Source: Chloroflexota bacterium
GTDB taxonomy: Bacteria; Chloroflexota; Chloroflexia; Chloroflexales; Roseiflexaceae
DNA length: 64,000 nt
Assembly (NCBI GenBank): GCA_013388755.1
Contig: JACAEQ010000070.1
Location: 1 to 64,000, forward strand
Direction: 5' to 3'
A program made the position numbers and the translations under genes. The stretch's first letter is position 1; each line of letters opens with the position of its first letter. Below, piece after piece: positions 1 to 9,133 of this stretch. The notes under the pieces are model-generated. The model saw only the letters and a program-made list of their open reading frames with translations. It ran no database searches and had not been told where the DNA came from.

Positions 1-432
1 CAGGGTCTCCTCTACAGTCACTTTGCCAGCAAAGACGACCTTCTCCGGGCAATCTTCCAGCAGAGCGTCCAGAACGTCTTCGAGTCGTTCGCCCTCGCCG
101 AGGAAGGCGATCCGTCCCGCTCACTCGTGGCGCGGATTATCGTGGCCGCCTTCGCCGTGCTGCGCGCCAACCGTGATTTCTGGCGGCTCTCCTATGGTGT
201 GCGTATGCAGCAGCCGGTGCTTGCGGTCCTTGGGCCCGAGCTCTCCGATTGGACAGCCTCCATCCGCACGACGATGGAGCGGGCGCTCCGCCAGTCTGGC
301 GTTGCCCGGCCCGAGATCGAGGCCGCGATCCTCTTCGCCACGATCGACGGCGTCGCCCAGCACTACGTCCTTGACCCGGAGCACTATCCGCTCGACGCCG
401 TTGTCGAGGCCCTGACCCTGCGCTATGCATAG
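1..432 (+). CDS. TetR/AcrR-family transcriptional regulator, C-terminal part (5' end outside window)
   Basis: The frame is open from base 1 and ends at a TAG at 430-432. Its first residues read GLLYSHFASKDDLLRAIF, the typical end of a TetR helix-turn-helix, where the recognition helix is followed by YxHFxSKxxLL. The remaining ~120 residues form the ligand-binding and dimerisation part, which varies between family members and does not reveal the effector. The DNA-binding start of the gene lies upstream of the window. TetR proteins usually repress a neighbouring efflux or catabolic gene; the gene it controls cannot be identified here, because the next supported gene starts 300 bases downstream and encodes a DinB-fold protein of unknown role. 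Confidence 0.85.
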   Translation, partial: QGLLYSHFASKDDLLRAIFQQSVQNVFESFALAEEGDPSRSLVARIIVAAFAVLRANRDFWRLSYGVRMQQPVLAVLGPELSDWTASIRTTMERALRQSGVARPEIEAAILFATIDGVAQHYVLDPEHYPLDAVVEALTLRYA

Positions 433-484
433 TGTCGCCATGCACTCCTGCGCTGGCCGCTCCGCATAACCCCTGGGAGGTACG

Positions 485-667
485 ATGCGTCGCCTGCAAC
501 TGGTTGAAGTGGTCTCGTGCCTGCGAAGCTACACCATCAACGAGCTGCGAGCCCTGGCGGAGCAGGTGCCGGGAGCCGTGGGCGACCACCGGGAGATCGG
601 TGTGGAGCGGACGGCTGCGGCATCGCCTGGCATCACCTATTGTATGGGCGTGCCCCGCACACGTTGA
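485..667 (+). CDS. Small ORF of unknown function in a 313-base gap
   Basis: This 60-codon frame begins at an ATG preceded by a purine-rich GGGAGG four bases upstream, which is the main reason to list it. The predicted product has no recognisable motif, signal peptide or membrane segment. It may be a real small protein, a remnant of a larger gene, or chance. Nothing else was recognised between the TetR fragment and the DinB gene (433-745). Confidence 0.22.
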   Translation: MRRLQLVEVVSCLRSYTINELRALAEQVPGAVGDHREIGVERTAAASPGITYCMGVPRTR

Positions 668-745
668 TCCTGACGCGTAAGTTGACGTATCGGACATGGC
701 GGTTCCAGCACCAGCAGGCCCGCCACAACGACGAAGCGAGGGAGT

Positions 746-1351
746 ATGGCCATCACCATTGCGACTGCCGACCTGCCCGCCTTGCTCGCTGAAGCTGCCA
801 CTGTAGGCGCCGAGTTCGAGCGCCGCTTCGGTGGCCTGAGCGAAGCCCAGTTGAACTGGCAGCCCAACCCCGAGGAGTGGAGCATCGGCTACTGCGTTGA
901 GCACGTGATCACCGCCAACAGGAGCTACATCGCGCCCATCGAGCACGTCCTCGCGGGGACCAGGAGGCCCACCTTCTGGGAGCGGGTCCCGCTGCTGCCG
1001 GGTCTGTTCGGCTCGCTACTCATCCGCGCGCTGGCGCCTGGAGCCAGCGGGCATGTGCGGGCGCCGAAGGTCTTTCTGCCCAGCACGACCGCCGTTCCTG
1101 GTGATGTGATGGCCCGCTTCGACACGCAGCAGCGTGAGCTGATCGGCCTGATGGAACGATGTAGCGCCCTGGACCTCACATCGATCATCATCACTTCACC
1201 TGCCGCATGGTTCGTTACGTACAGCCTCCTTGACGCCTTTCGCATCATCGTCGTGCATCTGCAGCACCACTTGCACCAGACATCAAAGCTCCTCGCGTTG
1301 CCCGAGTTTCCCGGCGCCGGGCCAACGCGCGCAGAGAGCCACGCCGATTAG
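746..1351 (+). CDS. DinB-superfamily (DinB_2-like) protein
   Basis: The 201-residue product has the layout of a DinB/YfiT four-helix bundle: an opening helix ending in LNWQPNPEEWSIGYCVEHV, then a C-terminal helix with VVHLQHHLHQ. His in CVEHV and the His residues of HLQHHLHQ sit where the family places its metal-binding triad. The segment around LNWQPxPxEWSI is the usual DinB_2 signature. Members include thiol-dependent S-transferases and many damage-induced proteins of unknown reaction; the substrate cannot be predicted. The SD-like GGGAG lies very close to the ATG, so the start is plausible but not certain. It stands alone between two gaps. Confidence 0.75.
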   Translation: MAITIATADLPALLAEAATVGAEFERRFGGLSEAQLNWQPNPEEWSIGYCVEHVITANRSYIAPIEHVLAGTRRPTFWERVPLLPGLFGSLLIRALAPGASGHVRAPKVFLPSTTAVPGDVMARFDTQQRELIGLMERCSALDLTSIIITSPAAWFVTYSLLDAFRIIVVHLQHHLHQTSKLLALPEFPGAGPTRAESHAD

Positions 1352-1538
1352 GGGGTTTCACCGCACTACCGCAAAAGGAACGCTGTCGTCTTTGTCATGC
1401 TGCGCTGGCGCTGCGGGCAACAGCGTGCGCTCTGCGCGATTGCCTCTAGTAGTCCGTCAAAGCTGATTTGAATAACAGCCAGCATGCTGGCATCCTGGTT
1501 CCAGGCTCAGGTTCGTACTCACCACCAGGAGACCAGCG

Positions 1539-1660
1539 ATGCCGAAGAAAGCCTTCCAGGTGCAGTTGTCGCTCGCCGAACGCGCCCGCTTGCAGGCGTT
1601 TGTCAGCAGCGGAAGCGCCGCAGCCCATACCCATATCCACCTGGTTCAGCACGAGTATGT
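1539..1660 (+). pseudogene. IS630-family transposase N-terminal remnant
   Basis: A frame opening MPKKAFQVQLSLAERARLQ followed by AFVSSGSAAAHTH resembles the first ~40 residues of IS630-type transposases, where an LTxxERxxLxxLxxSGxAxA pattern starts the helix-turn-helix. After about residue 40 the similarity stops, and no DDE catalytic domain exists in the following bases before the Rieske gene. No terminal inverted repeats were found. This is best read as a decayed insertion-sequence fragment. The rest of the gap 1352-1755 shows nothing recognisable. Confidence 0.5.
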
Positions 1661-1755
1661 TACACTGACAAATGCTTCTGGCCGGTCGTTGACAAGATAC
1701 ACGACGGACAGGCTCTTGGCACAATCGGCGCCCCTGTGTACCATGCCACAATGAG

Positions 1756-2829
1756 ATGAGAGAGGAGACACCATTGATCGCGCGCGCTGATCTGCCCATC
1801 CCGCAGAGTTGGTATGCTGTGGCCTTCACAGATGAACTGCCCCCCGGCAGCCTCCTGACCCGGCAGCTTGCCGGTGGCGATATTATCGTCTTTCGCACGC
1901 GGGGTGGCGCTGTGGGTGTGAGCGATCCCTTCTGCCCGCACCTGGGCGCCCATTTCGGTTTTGGCGGAATGGTTGAGGGTGAGGAACTGCGCTGCCCATT
2001 CCATGGCTTCCGCTTTAACACGAACGGCGCATGTACGGCGACTGGTTACGGCACGAAGCCACCACCCAGGGCACACCTGCGGATGTGGCCGTGCCGCGAA
2101 CTCAATGGAATCATCTTCGCCTGGTACGATCCGCATGGCGCGGCGCCTCACTGGGAACCTGTTCCACTCGATGCGGCCGGGTGGACGCCGCTGATCCACA
2201 CTGCCTTCTCGCTGCGCGATCATGTTCAGGAGACGGTAGAGAACAGTGTGGACATCGGCCATTTCGGCATCGTTCATGGCTACAGCGACGTACGGGTACT
2301 GCGCGAACTGGTGATCGATGGTCCGCGGTTCCGGGTATGCTACGCGGCGCGCCGGCCCATGCCGGTCTTTGGGCGGTTGGGAGCACAGGTGTCCTTCGCC
2401 TTCGACCTGTGCATCAGCGGTCTTGGCTACTCGCTCGTAACCACCACCGTCGAGGGTATGGACATCCAGACCCGGCTCTTCATCCTGGCTACACCAACAG
2501 AGCCGGGGCGAATCGCGCTCCGGCTTGCCCTCAGTCTGCGCGAGATCATCCGCCCGGAGCGAATCCACCCGCTGGCGGCAGTGGCTCCGCGACCGCTGCT
2601 GAATCATGTCGTCGCGCGGGTAATCCTCGCTTCGCTGGCCCACGACGTGCGCCAGGACATCCCGATCTGGGAGCATAAGCGCTACCTTGAACGACCGGCC
2701 CTGGCCGAGGGCGACGGCCCCATCGGTCGCTTCCGGCAGTGGACGAGGCAATTCTACCTGCAGCCGGAAGCAGAGGCAGGGCGGCCAGAGGTGAACACCG
2801 TAGAAAAACTGCAATGCTTCAGCAACTGA
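1756..2829 (+). CDS. Rieske [2Fe-2S] ring-hydroxylating-type oxygenase, oxygenase component
   Basis: The 357-residue product carries a Rieske domain with C60-P-H62 and C80-P-F-H83 binding the [2Fe-2S] cluster, followed by a catalytic domain with DIGHFGIVH (D166, H169, H174), the mononuclear non-haem iron site with the bridging Asp. Length and the late IWEHKRY segment resemble the KshA / cholesterol-7-desaturase (DAF-36/Neverland) branch of Rieske oxygenases rather than the aromatic-dioxygenase alpha subunits; this is a pattern judgement. No reductase or ferredoxin gene is adjacent, so electrons must come from elsewhere. The start could instead be a TTG at 1774, which has a well-spaced GGAG before it. 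The 3' end overlaps the next gene by 16 bases, suggesting co-translation. Confidence 0.85.
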   Translation: MREETPLIARADLPIPQSWYAVAFTDELPPGSLLTRQLAGGDIIVFRTRGGAVGVSDPFCPHLGAHFGFGGMVEGEELRCPFHGFRFNTNGACTATGYGTKPPPRAHLRMWPCRELNGIIFAWYDPHGAAPHWEPVPLDAAGWTPLIHTAFSLRDHVQETVENSVDIGHFGIVHGYSDVRVLRELVIDGPRFRVCYAARRPMPVFGRLGAQVSFAFDLCISGLGYSLVTTTVEGMDIQTRLFILATPTEPGRIALRLALSLREIIRPERIHPLAAVAPRPLLNHVVARVILASLAHDVRQDIPIWEHKRYLERPALAEGDGPIGRFRQWTRQFYLQPEAEAGRPEVNTVEKLQCFSN

Positions 2830-3215
2830 CGGTGCGCACTTCTGCCGGCGAGTGCCTGATTGACATCACGGGGGAGGTGGAGCGCGCGGTCCGGGCGGCG
2901 AACGTTGCGGAGGGCACGGCGCTGCTCTACGTGCCCCACACCACCTGCGGGATCACGATCCAGGAAAACGCCGATCCGGGCGTCCAGCACGATATGATCA
3001 TGGTGTTGCGCCGGATCTACCCCCGCAAGGACCCTGCCTATCGCCATATCGAGGACAATTCGGCCTCGCACCTTCAGGCCAGCACCATGGGCTTCTCGCA
3101 TTTTGTCTTCGTTAGCGGCGGCAGGCTTGTTCTTGGCCGCTGGCAGGCGATCTACCTGGCCGAGTTCGACGGCCCGCGCACCCGCACGGTGCTGGTGAAG
3201 GTACTGCGCGACTGA
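2814..3215 (+). CDS. YjbQ / UPF0047 family protein
   Basis: The 133-residue product begins MLQQLTVRTSAG and contains YVPHTTCGITIQENAD and SHLQASTMG, the conserved His/Glu and Ser-containing blocks of the YjbQ (UPF0047) family. Members are small trimeric beta-sandwich proteins; several rescue thiamine-phosphate synthase mutants, leading to the annotation 'secondary thiamine-phosphate synthase', but the natural reaction is not settled. The start at 2814 is inside the Rieske gene and was chosen because family members start right before this beta strand. Overlap with the Rieske gene implies one transcript, though no functional link is known. Confidence 0.85.
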   Translation: MLQQLTVRTSAGECLIDITGEVERAVRAANVAEGTALLYVPHTTCGITIQENADPGVQHDMIMVLRRIYPRKDPAYRHIEDNSASHLQASTMGFSHFVFVSGGRLVLGRWQAIYLAEFDGPRTRTVLVKVLRD

Positions 3216-3346
3216 GGTAAGGGTATTTTTGTTAACGCGCCGCGCCCAATCTACCATTAAACAATCTGCAATCGCACCTGGCCGCCAGGGTCCGGCATGT
3301 ACACTCACGAAGGATGGTGCCGTCATAGCCTGTGGGCGGTGCCGGC

Positions 3347-4315
3347 TCAGGCGAGCAACGCGCGGGTGGTGCGCAACGCCTCGCCGAATGCATCCCAGAA
3401 GCCTGGCTTGATCTCCAGGATGAGATCGCCGTGGTAGCCGGAAAGGCGATCGAAGACATCACGGTACGGTATGCTGCCCCACCCGGGCGGCATATGAATG
3501 TCGGCTTCGCCGAACGCCCAGCGGTCGCGTTCAGTATCGAAGCCCTGGTCGAGCCGGCCAAAGTTGTCATTCACATGAAGATGGCGCGTCCATGGCGCGG
3601 CGGCGCTGATCGCCTCCAGGTAATCGAAGCCCATGTCGTGCGCGGCAATATGCAGGTGCGCGATATCAAGCGTCAGGCCGACAGCCGGGTGGTCGATCGC
3701 CTCGAGCTGTGCGATGATTGGCTCGATGCGCAACCGGGCGTGGTGTTTCAGCAACGCTTCGCGCGGCAGCCCATGAGCGGCGATCAGGGTGTGTTCCCAC
3801 TGGTGGGAGTCGCCGTTCTCCATGCCAATCACGACCCCCGCAGCCTCGGCCAGCGGCGCAAGGGCCTTGAAGGCTTCGACTTCACGCCGCGCGCCAGCGG
3901 CGAGTTCGTCATCGGTGAGCAGTGTGCGTCGCACACCAGAGCGCGCCAGGTCAAGCGCCTGCAGGCCGCTGTGATACACGAGCCGCGTTGCGCCCAGCAC
4001 CCGGCAGATCTCGATCTGGCATGTCATGATGCGGCGGCACAGGTCGTGACGCGGATCATACGCCAGATTAAGGCGCGAGATGCCGTGGATGCTGAAGCGC
4101 AAGCCGGAATTGCGCAGCACAACGGCCAGATCGGCGAGCTGGCGATGTCGCACCTGCCCGTCAACGATCGTTGCGAACCCGGAGGGGTCGAGTTCAACCA
4201 GTGTATAACCCATGTCACGTAGCCGTCCGAGCGTCTCCTCCAACCCGGCAAGCGTCGGAGGAGCGTCGGGGCGGGCGGCAGCGATCCCGATGTTTGTGAT
4301 CTGCATACTGCTCAT
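3347..4315 (-). CDS. Sugar phosphate isomerase/epimerase-like TIM-barrel protein (AP_endonuc_2 fold)
   Basis: The 322-residue product has the alternating strand pattern of xylose-isomerase-like TIM barrels: an opening strand NIGIAAARPD, GYTLVELDPSG, a metal-binding Glu in VIGMENGDSHQWEH, Asp/His in GLTLDIAHLHIAA, and HLHVNDNFGR near the C-terminus, ending LILEIKPGF. These are the usual divalent-metal ligands of this superfamily. The substrate cannot be read from sequence. It is the last gene of a minus-strand cluster behind a sugar-binding protein and two permeases, with 62 bases after the binding protein, so it most likely acts on the imported carbohydrate or its product. An in-frame ATG at 4306 is an alternative start. 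Confidence 0.8.
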   Translation of the reverse strand: MSSMQITNIGIAAARPDAPPTLAGLEETLGRLRDMGYTLVELDPSGFATIVDGQVRHRQLADLAVVLRNSGLRFSIHGISRLNLAYDPRHDLCRRIMTCQIEICRVLGATRLVYHSGLQALDLARSGVRRTLLTDDELAAGARREVEAFKALAPLAEAAGVVIGMENGDSHQWEHTLIAAHGLPREALLKHHARLRIEPIIAQLEAIDHPAVGLTLDIAHLHIAAHDMGFDYLEAISAAAPWTRHLHVNDNFGRLDQGFDTERDRWAFGEADIHMPPGWGSIPYRDVFDRLSGYHGDLILEIKPGFWDAFGEALRTTRALLA

Positions 4316-4377
4316 CCATATGTGACGGGCAGCATGGCGGCGCGCAATGCGCCGCCTTCTACCCGCGAGTGGTCCAG

Positions 4378-5757
4378 TCAGGCTCCGCCCAGCGCGCGCT
4401 TAATGGCCGCGTCTGCTTCCGCCTTCAGCTTCTTCTGCCCTTCTTCGGGCGAGAGCTGGCCAAGCAACACGTCATTGACGACATTTGCCGTGATCTGGCC
4501 GCGCACCTCGGTGAGTGCCGGACTGGGCGGCAGGATCGTTGCATACGGGGCAACCTCGTCCACCAGCTTGCGCGCAGTGGGATTGCCTTCATAGTATGCC
4601 TTGAGGCCCGCGTCATTCAACGCCGACCTGGTGGATGGGAAGTAATTGGTCGAAGCCGCCCAGCGCGCATGAACGGCCGGGGTGAGCAGCCACTTGATCC
4701 ACATCCATCCGGCAAGCTGTTGTTCGGCGCTGGTCTTTGGTATGGCGTTGACCGGGCCGTACGTCTCGGTGACCGGTTTCGGCGTGTTGCGCTGGAAGGG
4801 CAGGCGTGCATCCCAGGCGAACTTTACATCCTTGCTGAAGCGCGCCGTGTTGCCCGAGCTATCCATGAAGTAGATGCTTTGCCCGGCGATGAAGGCATCA
4901 CGGGCGCTCTCTTGCGGCACTGCCAGCAATGCCTCATCTGAAAGCGCGCGCCACCAGGTCATAATCTCAAGTGCTTCCGGCGCATCGAAATTCGACTCGT
5001 TGCCGCCTTCCTTCAACCACTCGACACCATACGTCTTCAAGGTTGAAATATAGCGGTCGCCGGCACCGCCGATCAACCATCCCGGCACACCACCGTTGGC
5101 TTTGGAGACCGCGCGAACATGATCGGGGAACTCGTCCCAGCTGGCCGGCGGCGCGTCAACGCCGGCTTTCTTGAGCAGGTCAACGTTCCAGAAGGTCGTA
5201 AAGGCGCTGAACCCCTGGGTGAACGCCATCGTGCGGCCTTCGTAGATGGCCAGCTTGTGGCGATTAAACTGGTTCGGCAGAATATCCGCGATCTGTTCCT
5301 GGGTCAGGCCATGCTCCGGGCTGTTGATATACTCATCGAGCGGAACCAGGATGTTGCTGGCATAATACTGGGTAACATCATAATCGTCGGCCATCACGGC
5401 GCCCGGCATCCCGCCACCAGCCGCCGCTGCGCGCACCTTCTGATTCAGTTCCTGGATGTTGCCTTGAGCGATCGAAGTCACCTCGATCTGCCCTTTCATC
5501 TGCTCGTTGAATTCGGCAGCAAATGTCTCCAGCAATTTGGCCGAGTCGCCGCCGATACGGTGCCAGTACTCGATCTTGACTGTGCTGCCGGTCTGGCTGA
5601 CCGTAGCCGGCGCGCTGGTTGGTGCAGACGCGGCGGTTGCCGCCGGCGCGCTGGTCGGCGCGGGGGCGGCCGCCTGCTGGCCGCATGCCGCCAGCATTGA
5701 GGCACCCAGCGCGCTGAATGCGCCTGCCAGAAAACGACGACGGGTGATCCTCTCCAT
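4378..5757 (-). CDS. Carbohydrate ABC transporter substrate-binding lipoprotein
   Basis: The 459-residue product starts MERITRRRFLAGAF, a twin-arginine signal, followed by a lipobox ending SMLAAC (cleavage before Cys about residue 25) and an Ala/Pro/Thr-rich linker, so it is exported folded and lipid-anchored. The mature part has the extracellular sugar-binding (SBP_bac_1) pattern: VKIEYWHRIGGD, FNEQMKGQIEV, and a late TETYGPVNAIPKTS with helix-rich C-terminus. Start chosen at 5757 because AAGGAG lies 7 bases upstream. It lies 57 bases downstream of the two permease genes, forming a typical sugar importer; the ligand is unknown. Confidence 0.9.
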   Translation of the reverse strand: MERITRRRFLAGAFSALGASMLAACGQQAAAPAPTSAPAATAASAPTSAPATVSQTGSTVKIEYWHRIGGDSAKLLETFAAEFNEQMKGQIEVTSIAQGNIQELNQKVRAAAAGGGMPGAVMADDYDVTQYYASNILVPLDEYINSPEHGLTQEQIADILPNQFNRHKLAIYEGRTMAFTQGFSAFTTFWNVDLLKKAGVDAPPASWDEFPDHVRAVSKANGGVPGWLIGGAGDRYISTLKTYGVEWLKEGGNESNFDAPEALEIMTWWRALSDEALLAVPQESARDAFIAGQSIYFMDSSGNTARFSKDVKFAWDARLPFQRNTPKPVTETYGPVNAIPKTSAEQQLAGWMWIKWLLTPAVHARWAASTNYFPSTRSALNDAGLKAYYEGNPTARKLVDEVAPYATILPPSPALTEVRGQITANVVNDVLLGQLSPEEGQKKLKAEADAAIKRALGGA

Positions 5758-5814
5758 GGTGATACTCCTTCTCTGCTCCTGAGGCATCTATCAGGAACAC
5801 GACAGGTGGCAGGG

Positions 5815-6708
5815 CTATCCTTTCAAGCCCGCACTCACAACGCCAGAAATAAACTGCCGCTGGATCAACAGAAACAGGACGATAATCGGCAGGGTCACAA
5901 GAATGGATGCTGCCATGAGTGTGCCATAATCGGTCAGAAACTCTGTCTGGTAATAGGTCATCGCTACCTGGACCGGCCGCAACGACTCGCTCCGGGTCAC
6001 GATCAACGGCCAGAGCAGGCCGTTCCAGCGCCCGATGAAACCAAAGACTGCGACCGTCAGGAGCGTCGGTAGCGTCAGGGGCGTCATCACGCGCCACAGG
6101 TACCCGAAACTGCCGCAGCCATCAATCTGCGCCGCCTCCCAGTATTCGTGTGGTACGGTCATGAACGCCTGGCGCAGCAGAAACACATTGAATGCGCCGG
6201 CAAGGCCGGGCAGCACGATCGCAATGTAGGTATCGTACAGGCCGCTCCCGCCTGCGCCGAAGAGATCATTACCGCCAAGCAGCGGGAAGCGCCGGATGGT
6301 CACAAAGTTTGGTATCAGCGTCACTTCGTTCGGGATCATCGTTGTCGCAAGCACGAGCAGAAACAACACCTCTCGACCGCGGAAGCGCAGCATGGCAAAG
6401 GCATAGCCGGCGAGCGTACAGATCAGAACCTGGAGCGTTGTGCCGGTGACGGCAATCACCGTCGAGTTGAGCAGGTATCGTCCGAGTGTGCTCGGAGGCG
6501 CATTCCAGGCCTGCGCGTAATTTTCCGGATGCCACGACTCCGGCCAGATCGTTGGCGGGAAACGGTTGCTCTCCTCAATATTCTTGAACGATCCGAGTAG
6601 CATCCAGATGAATGGAAAAATGACCAGCAGTGCTCCAGCGATCAACAACACATAGCTGAGGGCCGAGCTGAACTGCCGGCGGTTATATTGCGCGAGAGAT
6701 GGTGACAT
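5815..6708 (-). CDS. Carbohydrate ABC transporter permease, MalG type
   Basis: The 297-residue product has about six hydrophobic helices and the EAA loop EYWEAAQIDGCGSFGYLWRV, which docks to the ATPase subunit. The C-terminal end QRQFISGVVSAGLKG is the classic MalG-type ending. It starts three bases after the upstream permease stop, so the two are co-translated and form the heterodimeric channel. There is no ATP-binding subunit in this cluster; as in other msm/mal-like systems a shared ATPase encoded elsewhere is expected. Confidence 0.92.
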   Translation of the reverse strand: MSPSLAQYNRRQFSSALSYVLLIAGALLVIFPFIWMLLGSFKNIEESNRFPPTIWPESWHPENYAQAWNAPPSTLGRYLLNSTVIAVTGTTLQVLICTLAGYAFAMLRFRGREVLFLLVLATTMIPNEVTLIPNFVTIRRFPLLGGNDLFGAGGSGLYDTYIAIVLPGLAGAFNVFLLRQAFMTVPHEYWEAAQIDGCGSFGYLWRVMTPLTLPTLLTVAVFGFIGRWNGLLWPLIVTRSESLRPVQVAMTYYQTEFLTDYGTLMAASILVTLPIIVLFLLIQRQFISGVVSAGLKG

Positions 6709-6711
6709 ACA

Positions 6712-7773
6712 TCACTGATCGTATGAAGTGCGGCCAAGGATGCGGAACTGCACAATCGTCAGGCCAAGGAGAATAAAGAACAGCAGAAAGGCCACCGCCG
6801 CCGCATAGCCGACGCTATTGGAACGTTCGTAGAAGTTGCGGAAGATGAACACCGGCATGGTCAGCGTAGTATCAAGCGGGCCACCTGCCTCGCCGCGCCC
6901 CATGCCGCTGTTGCGCGTCAGGGCAAAGATTGGATCGAACGCCTGAAATGCATTGATCGTGTTGACGATTACCAGGAAGAGGGTGATCGGCTTGAGCAAC
7001 GGCCACACGATCAATCGCAGCAACGCCCATCCATCCGCGCCATCCATCCGCGCCGCTTCGTAGAGATCAGATGGAATATTTGTCAATCCGGCAAGATAGA
7101 TCACGATACTGTAGCCAAGCGACGCCCAGATACTGTATACAATAACGACAACCAGTGCCATGCTCGGGCCGGCGGCAATATCTGGCCACGACTCCAGGCC
7201 GCCCACCTGGAACCATTGCAGCACGCGCTTGGCTGCCGGTATTGGATCCTGCAACCATTTCTGCGGCGGCAGGCCCAGGCCCTCCAGCACTGCATTGACC
7301 ACACCAATACGCGGATTGAAGATCCAGGTGAAGACCATCGCCACCGCGATACTGCTGGTGATATACGGCAGAAAATAGGCCAGGCGGAGTGCCGCGCGCC
7401 CGCGCCGCACCCCCTGGAACAGCATATAGGCAAGCACGAAGGACAGGGCAATGGTAGGCGGCACCCGGCCAAGCACATAATAGACCGTGACGATCAGGCT
7501 CTCCAGGACCTCGCCCACCACGATACGATCGGCGTAATCGCGCGTGACAAACCCCTCGCCAAAGAGACGCTGATAATTGCCAAAGCCGATGAACGCAACC
7601 GGCCCGACATCCCAGCGCCACAGGCTGATCCAGAGATTGAAGAAGATCGGCCAGAACTCAAACAGGATCAGGATGATCAGTGCCGGAAGAATGTAGATGA
7701 CCCCACCCCAGCCGCTCGTTCGGCGGACTTCGCGGCGCGATCGCGCAATCGCTGCCCGAATGGTTGTCTCCAT
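6712..7773 (-). CDS. Carbohydrate ABC transporter permease, MalF type
   Basis: The 353-residue product begins with a basic cytosolic segment (METTIRAAIARSRREVRR), then a first helix IYILPALIILILFEFWP, several further helices, and an EAA loop DLYEAARMDGADGWALLRLI near residue 260. These mark the larger MalF-like partner in a sugar importer. The start at 7773 was preferred over an in-frame upstream ATG because an AAGGGAT motif precedes it and the family starts here; the upstream 58 codons have no family character. It is the first gene of the minus-strand importer cluster. Confidence 0.9.
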   Translation of the reverse strand: METTIRAAIARSRREVRRTSGWGGVIYILPALIILILFEFWPIFFNLWISLWRWDVGPVAFIGFGNYQRLFGEGFVTRDYADRIVVGEVLESLIVTVYYVLGRVPPTIALSFVLAYMLFQGVRRGRAALRLAYFLPYITSSIAVAMVFTWIFNPRIGVVNAVLEGLGLPPQKWLQDPIPAAKRVLQWFQVGGLESWPDIAAGPSMALVVVIVYSIWASLGYSIVIYLAGLTNIPSDLYEAARMDGADGWALLRLIVWPLLKPITLFLVIVNTINAFQAFDPIFALTRNSGMGRGEAGGPLDTTLTMPVFIFRNFYERSNSVGYAAAVAFLLFFILLGLTIVQFRILGRTSYDQ

Positions 7774-8121
7774 ACGCTGATCCCTTTGCGATCCCGACGC
7801 CTGATCGCCATGCACGCTACCCTGCCCATGCAGCAGCAGTGGCAGGCATGGGTGCAAAACGCGAAACTTGTTCAGGGCACGCGGGAGCGGCCCGCGAGCG
7901 ACCCTTGCACAGCTTCGAGCTCGTATAAGGTATCTTTTATTCATCATTGTGCTCGTACTGTATAGGGTACACAGGTTAACATTGTCTCAAGAATGGGCGA
8001 CACCAGCGTTAATGGCGTATGGCACGGTTGTTAATCTGTGGTTGTGGAAGTTGTTCGCACGTCTCTGGGAGCACAGACGGTTACAGAATGCGTGCGGCCA
8101 GGAGGGAAGGGTGCAAACCGG
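7774..8121 (-). promoter_or_regulatory. 348-base upstream region of the sugar-importer cluster
   Basis: No gene is supported here. Being upstream of the first permease on the minus strand, this stretch should hold the promoter. An AT-rich patch at about 7925-7995, with TATAAGG and TGTATAGGG on the plus strand, contrasts with the GC-rich surroundings and is the best candidate location. I cannot define -35/-10 boxes or an operator with confidence. Confidence 0.35.
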
Positions 8122-8970
8122 CTACACCAGGACGGAGAGGCCATCGTACGCCACATCATAACCGCGTGCCGTGGCACGACGTGTCAATGCAGGGTGCGAT
8201 GGATTGCTATGGTGGGCAAGGTGATGGGCGTACACTCGCGCGTCGCCGGCCAGCAACCCCATCGCGCGCATCCGCGTCACCTGCTCGATGAACTGATCGG
8301 CGTTGAGGTGGCCGGTGGAGCGTTCGCCGTCACCAAAGGTATGATCAAGTGCAACAGCATGGATCGGGCCACTGGCGGCGGCCAGCATCCGCCATGCATC
8401 CTCAGCGAGCGGGCCCGTGTCGGTCGCATAGAAGAGACGCCGCCCCTCACGTTCGATCAGGAATAGCATGGCCTCAGGGGCATGGGTCGCCGCAATGCTC
8501 GTGACGCGGTACGGTCCGACCTCGAATGTCTGACCGGACGCAACCTGGCGGATACGCACATTGAGCTTCTGTTCGGCCTCCGGGCCGGTGAGGGCACCGT
8601 CCGGCGCGTGGCGCTGCAACGCCGCCGCAATCCTGGCCAGCGAAGGCGACGAGGCGTAGAACTCCAGCACCGGCGCGGTCGTCACACCACAATAAGCACT
8701 GCGTGACAAAAAATGGGCCGGGTCAAGATGGTCCTCATGGTGATGGGTCTGAAGGCAGTAGCGAATCCGGTCAAGCGGCGTCGCATGGATCTGCGCCGCT
8801 GCCATCAGATCCGGCCCGAGATCAATCAGTAATTCGCCATCAATCAGTGCCGACGACCGTTTGCGCAGACTGGAGCCGCCAAGCGAACGGGCCTCGCGGC
8901 AGTTGCCGCAGGCACAGAACGCATTCGGATACCCTTCGGAGGCTGCCGTACCAAGGAACGTCACCAGCAT
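8122..8970 (-). CDS. Metallo-beta-lactamase-fold hydrolase, PhnP-like
   Basis: The 282-residue product starts MLVTFLGTAASEGYP and then has a CACGNC cluster, which in PhnP-type proteins binds a structural zinc. The catalytic motif THHHEDHLDP supplies the HxHxDH metal ligands; ATDTG and HHLAHH give the later Asp and His ligands. Known PhnP hydrolyses cyclic ribose phosphate in phosphonate metabolism, but no phn genes are nearby, so only a phosphodiesterase-type activity is suggested. The start at 8970 fits the family start and follows AGAAGAGG. It stands alone on the minus strand between the importer cluster and a PLP enzyme. Confidence 0.85.
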   Translation of the reverse strand: MLVTFLGTAASEGYPNAFCACGNCREARSLGGSSLRKRSSALIDGELLIDLGPDLMAAAQIHATPLDRIRYCLQTHHHEDHLDPAHFLSRSAYCGVTTAPVLEFYASSPSLARIAAALQRHAPDGALTGPEAEQKLNVRIRQVASGQTFEVGPYRVTSIAATHAPEAMLFLIEREGRRLFYATDTGPLAEDAWRMLAAASGPIHAVALDHTFGDGERSTGHLNADQFIEQVTRMRAMGLLAGDARVYAHHLAHHSNPSHPALTRRATARGYDVAYDGLSVLV

Positions 8971-9133
8971 ATGATGCGCCTCTTCTGTAGCAGGCAGAAC
9001 GCCGATGCACAACCGCCGGAAATCGGCAAGACATGCAGCGGGTTCGTACACGCGTACGCCGTCAGTTGCCTGCATACTACTTGTCCGGCGTTAAGGGCGC
9101 ATCAATAGCGCGTTAAGCGGCGCGCAGGGTACC

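Noticed and set aside
3332-4222. A 296-codon open frame on the plus strand
   Set aside because: It is antisense to the TIM-barrel isomerase gene, whose metal-ligand motifs are intact. High GC produces long antisense frames throughout this window.
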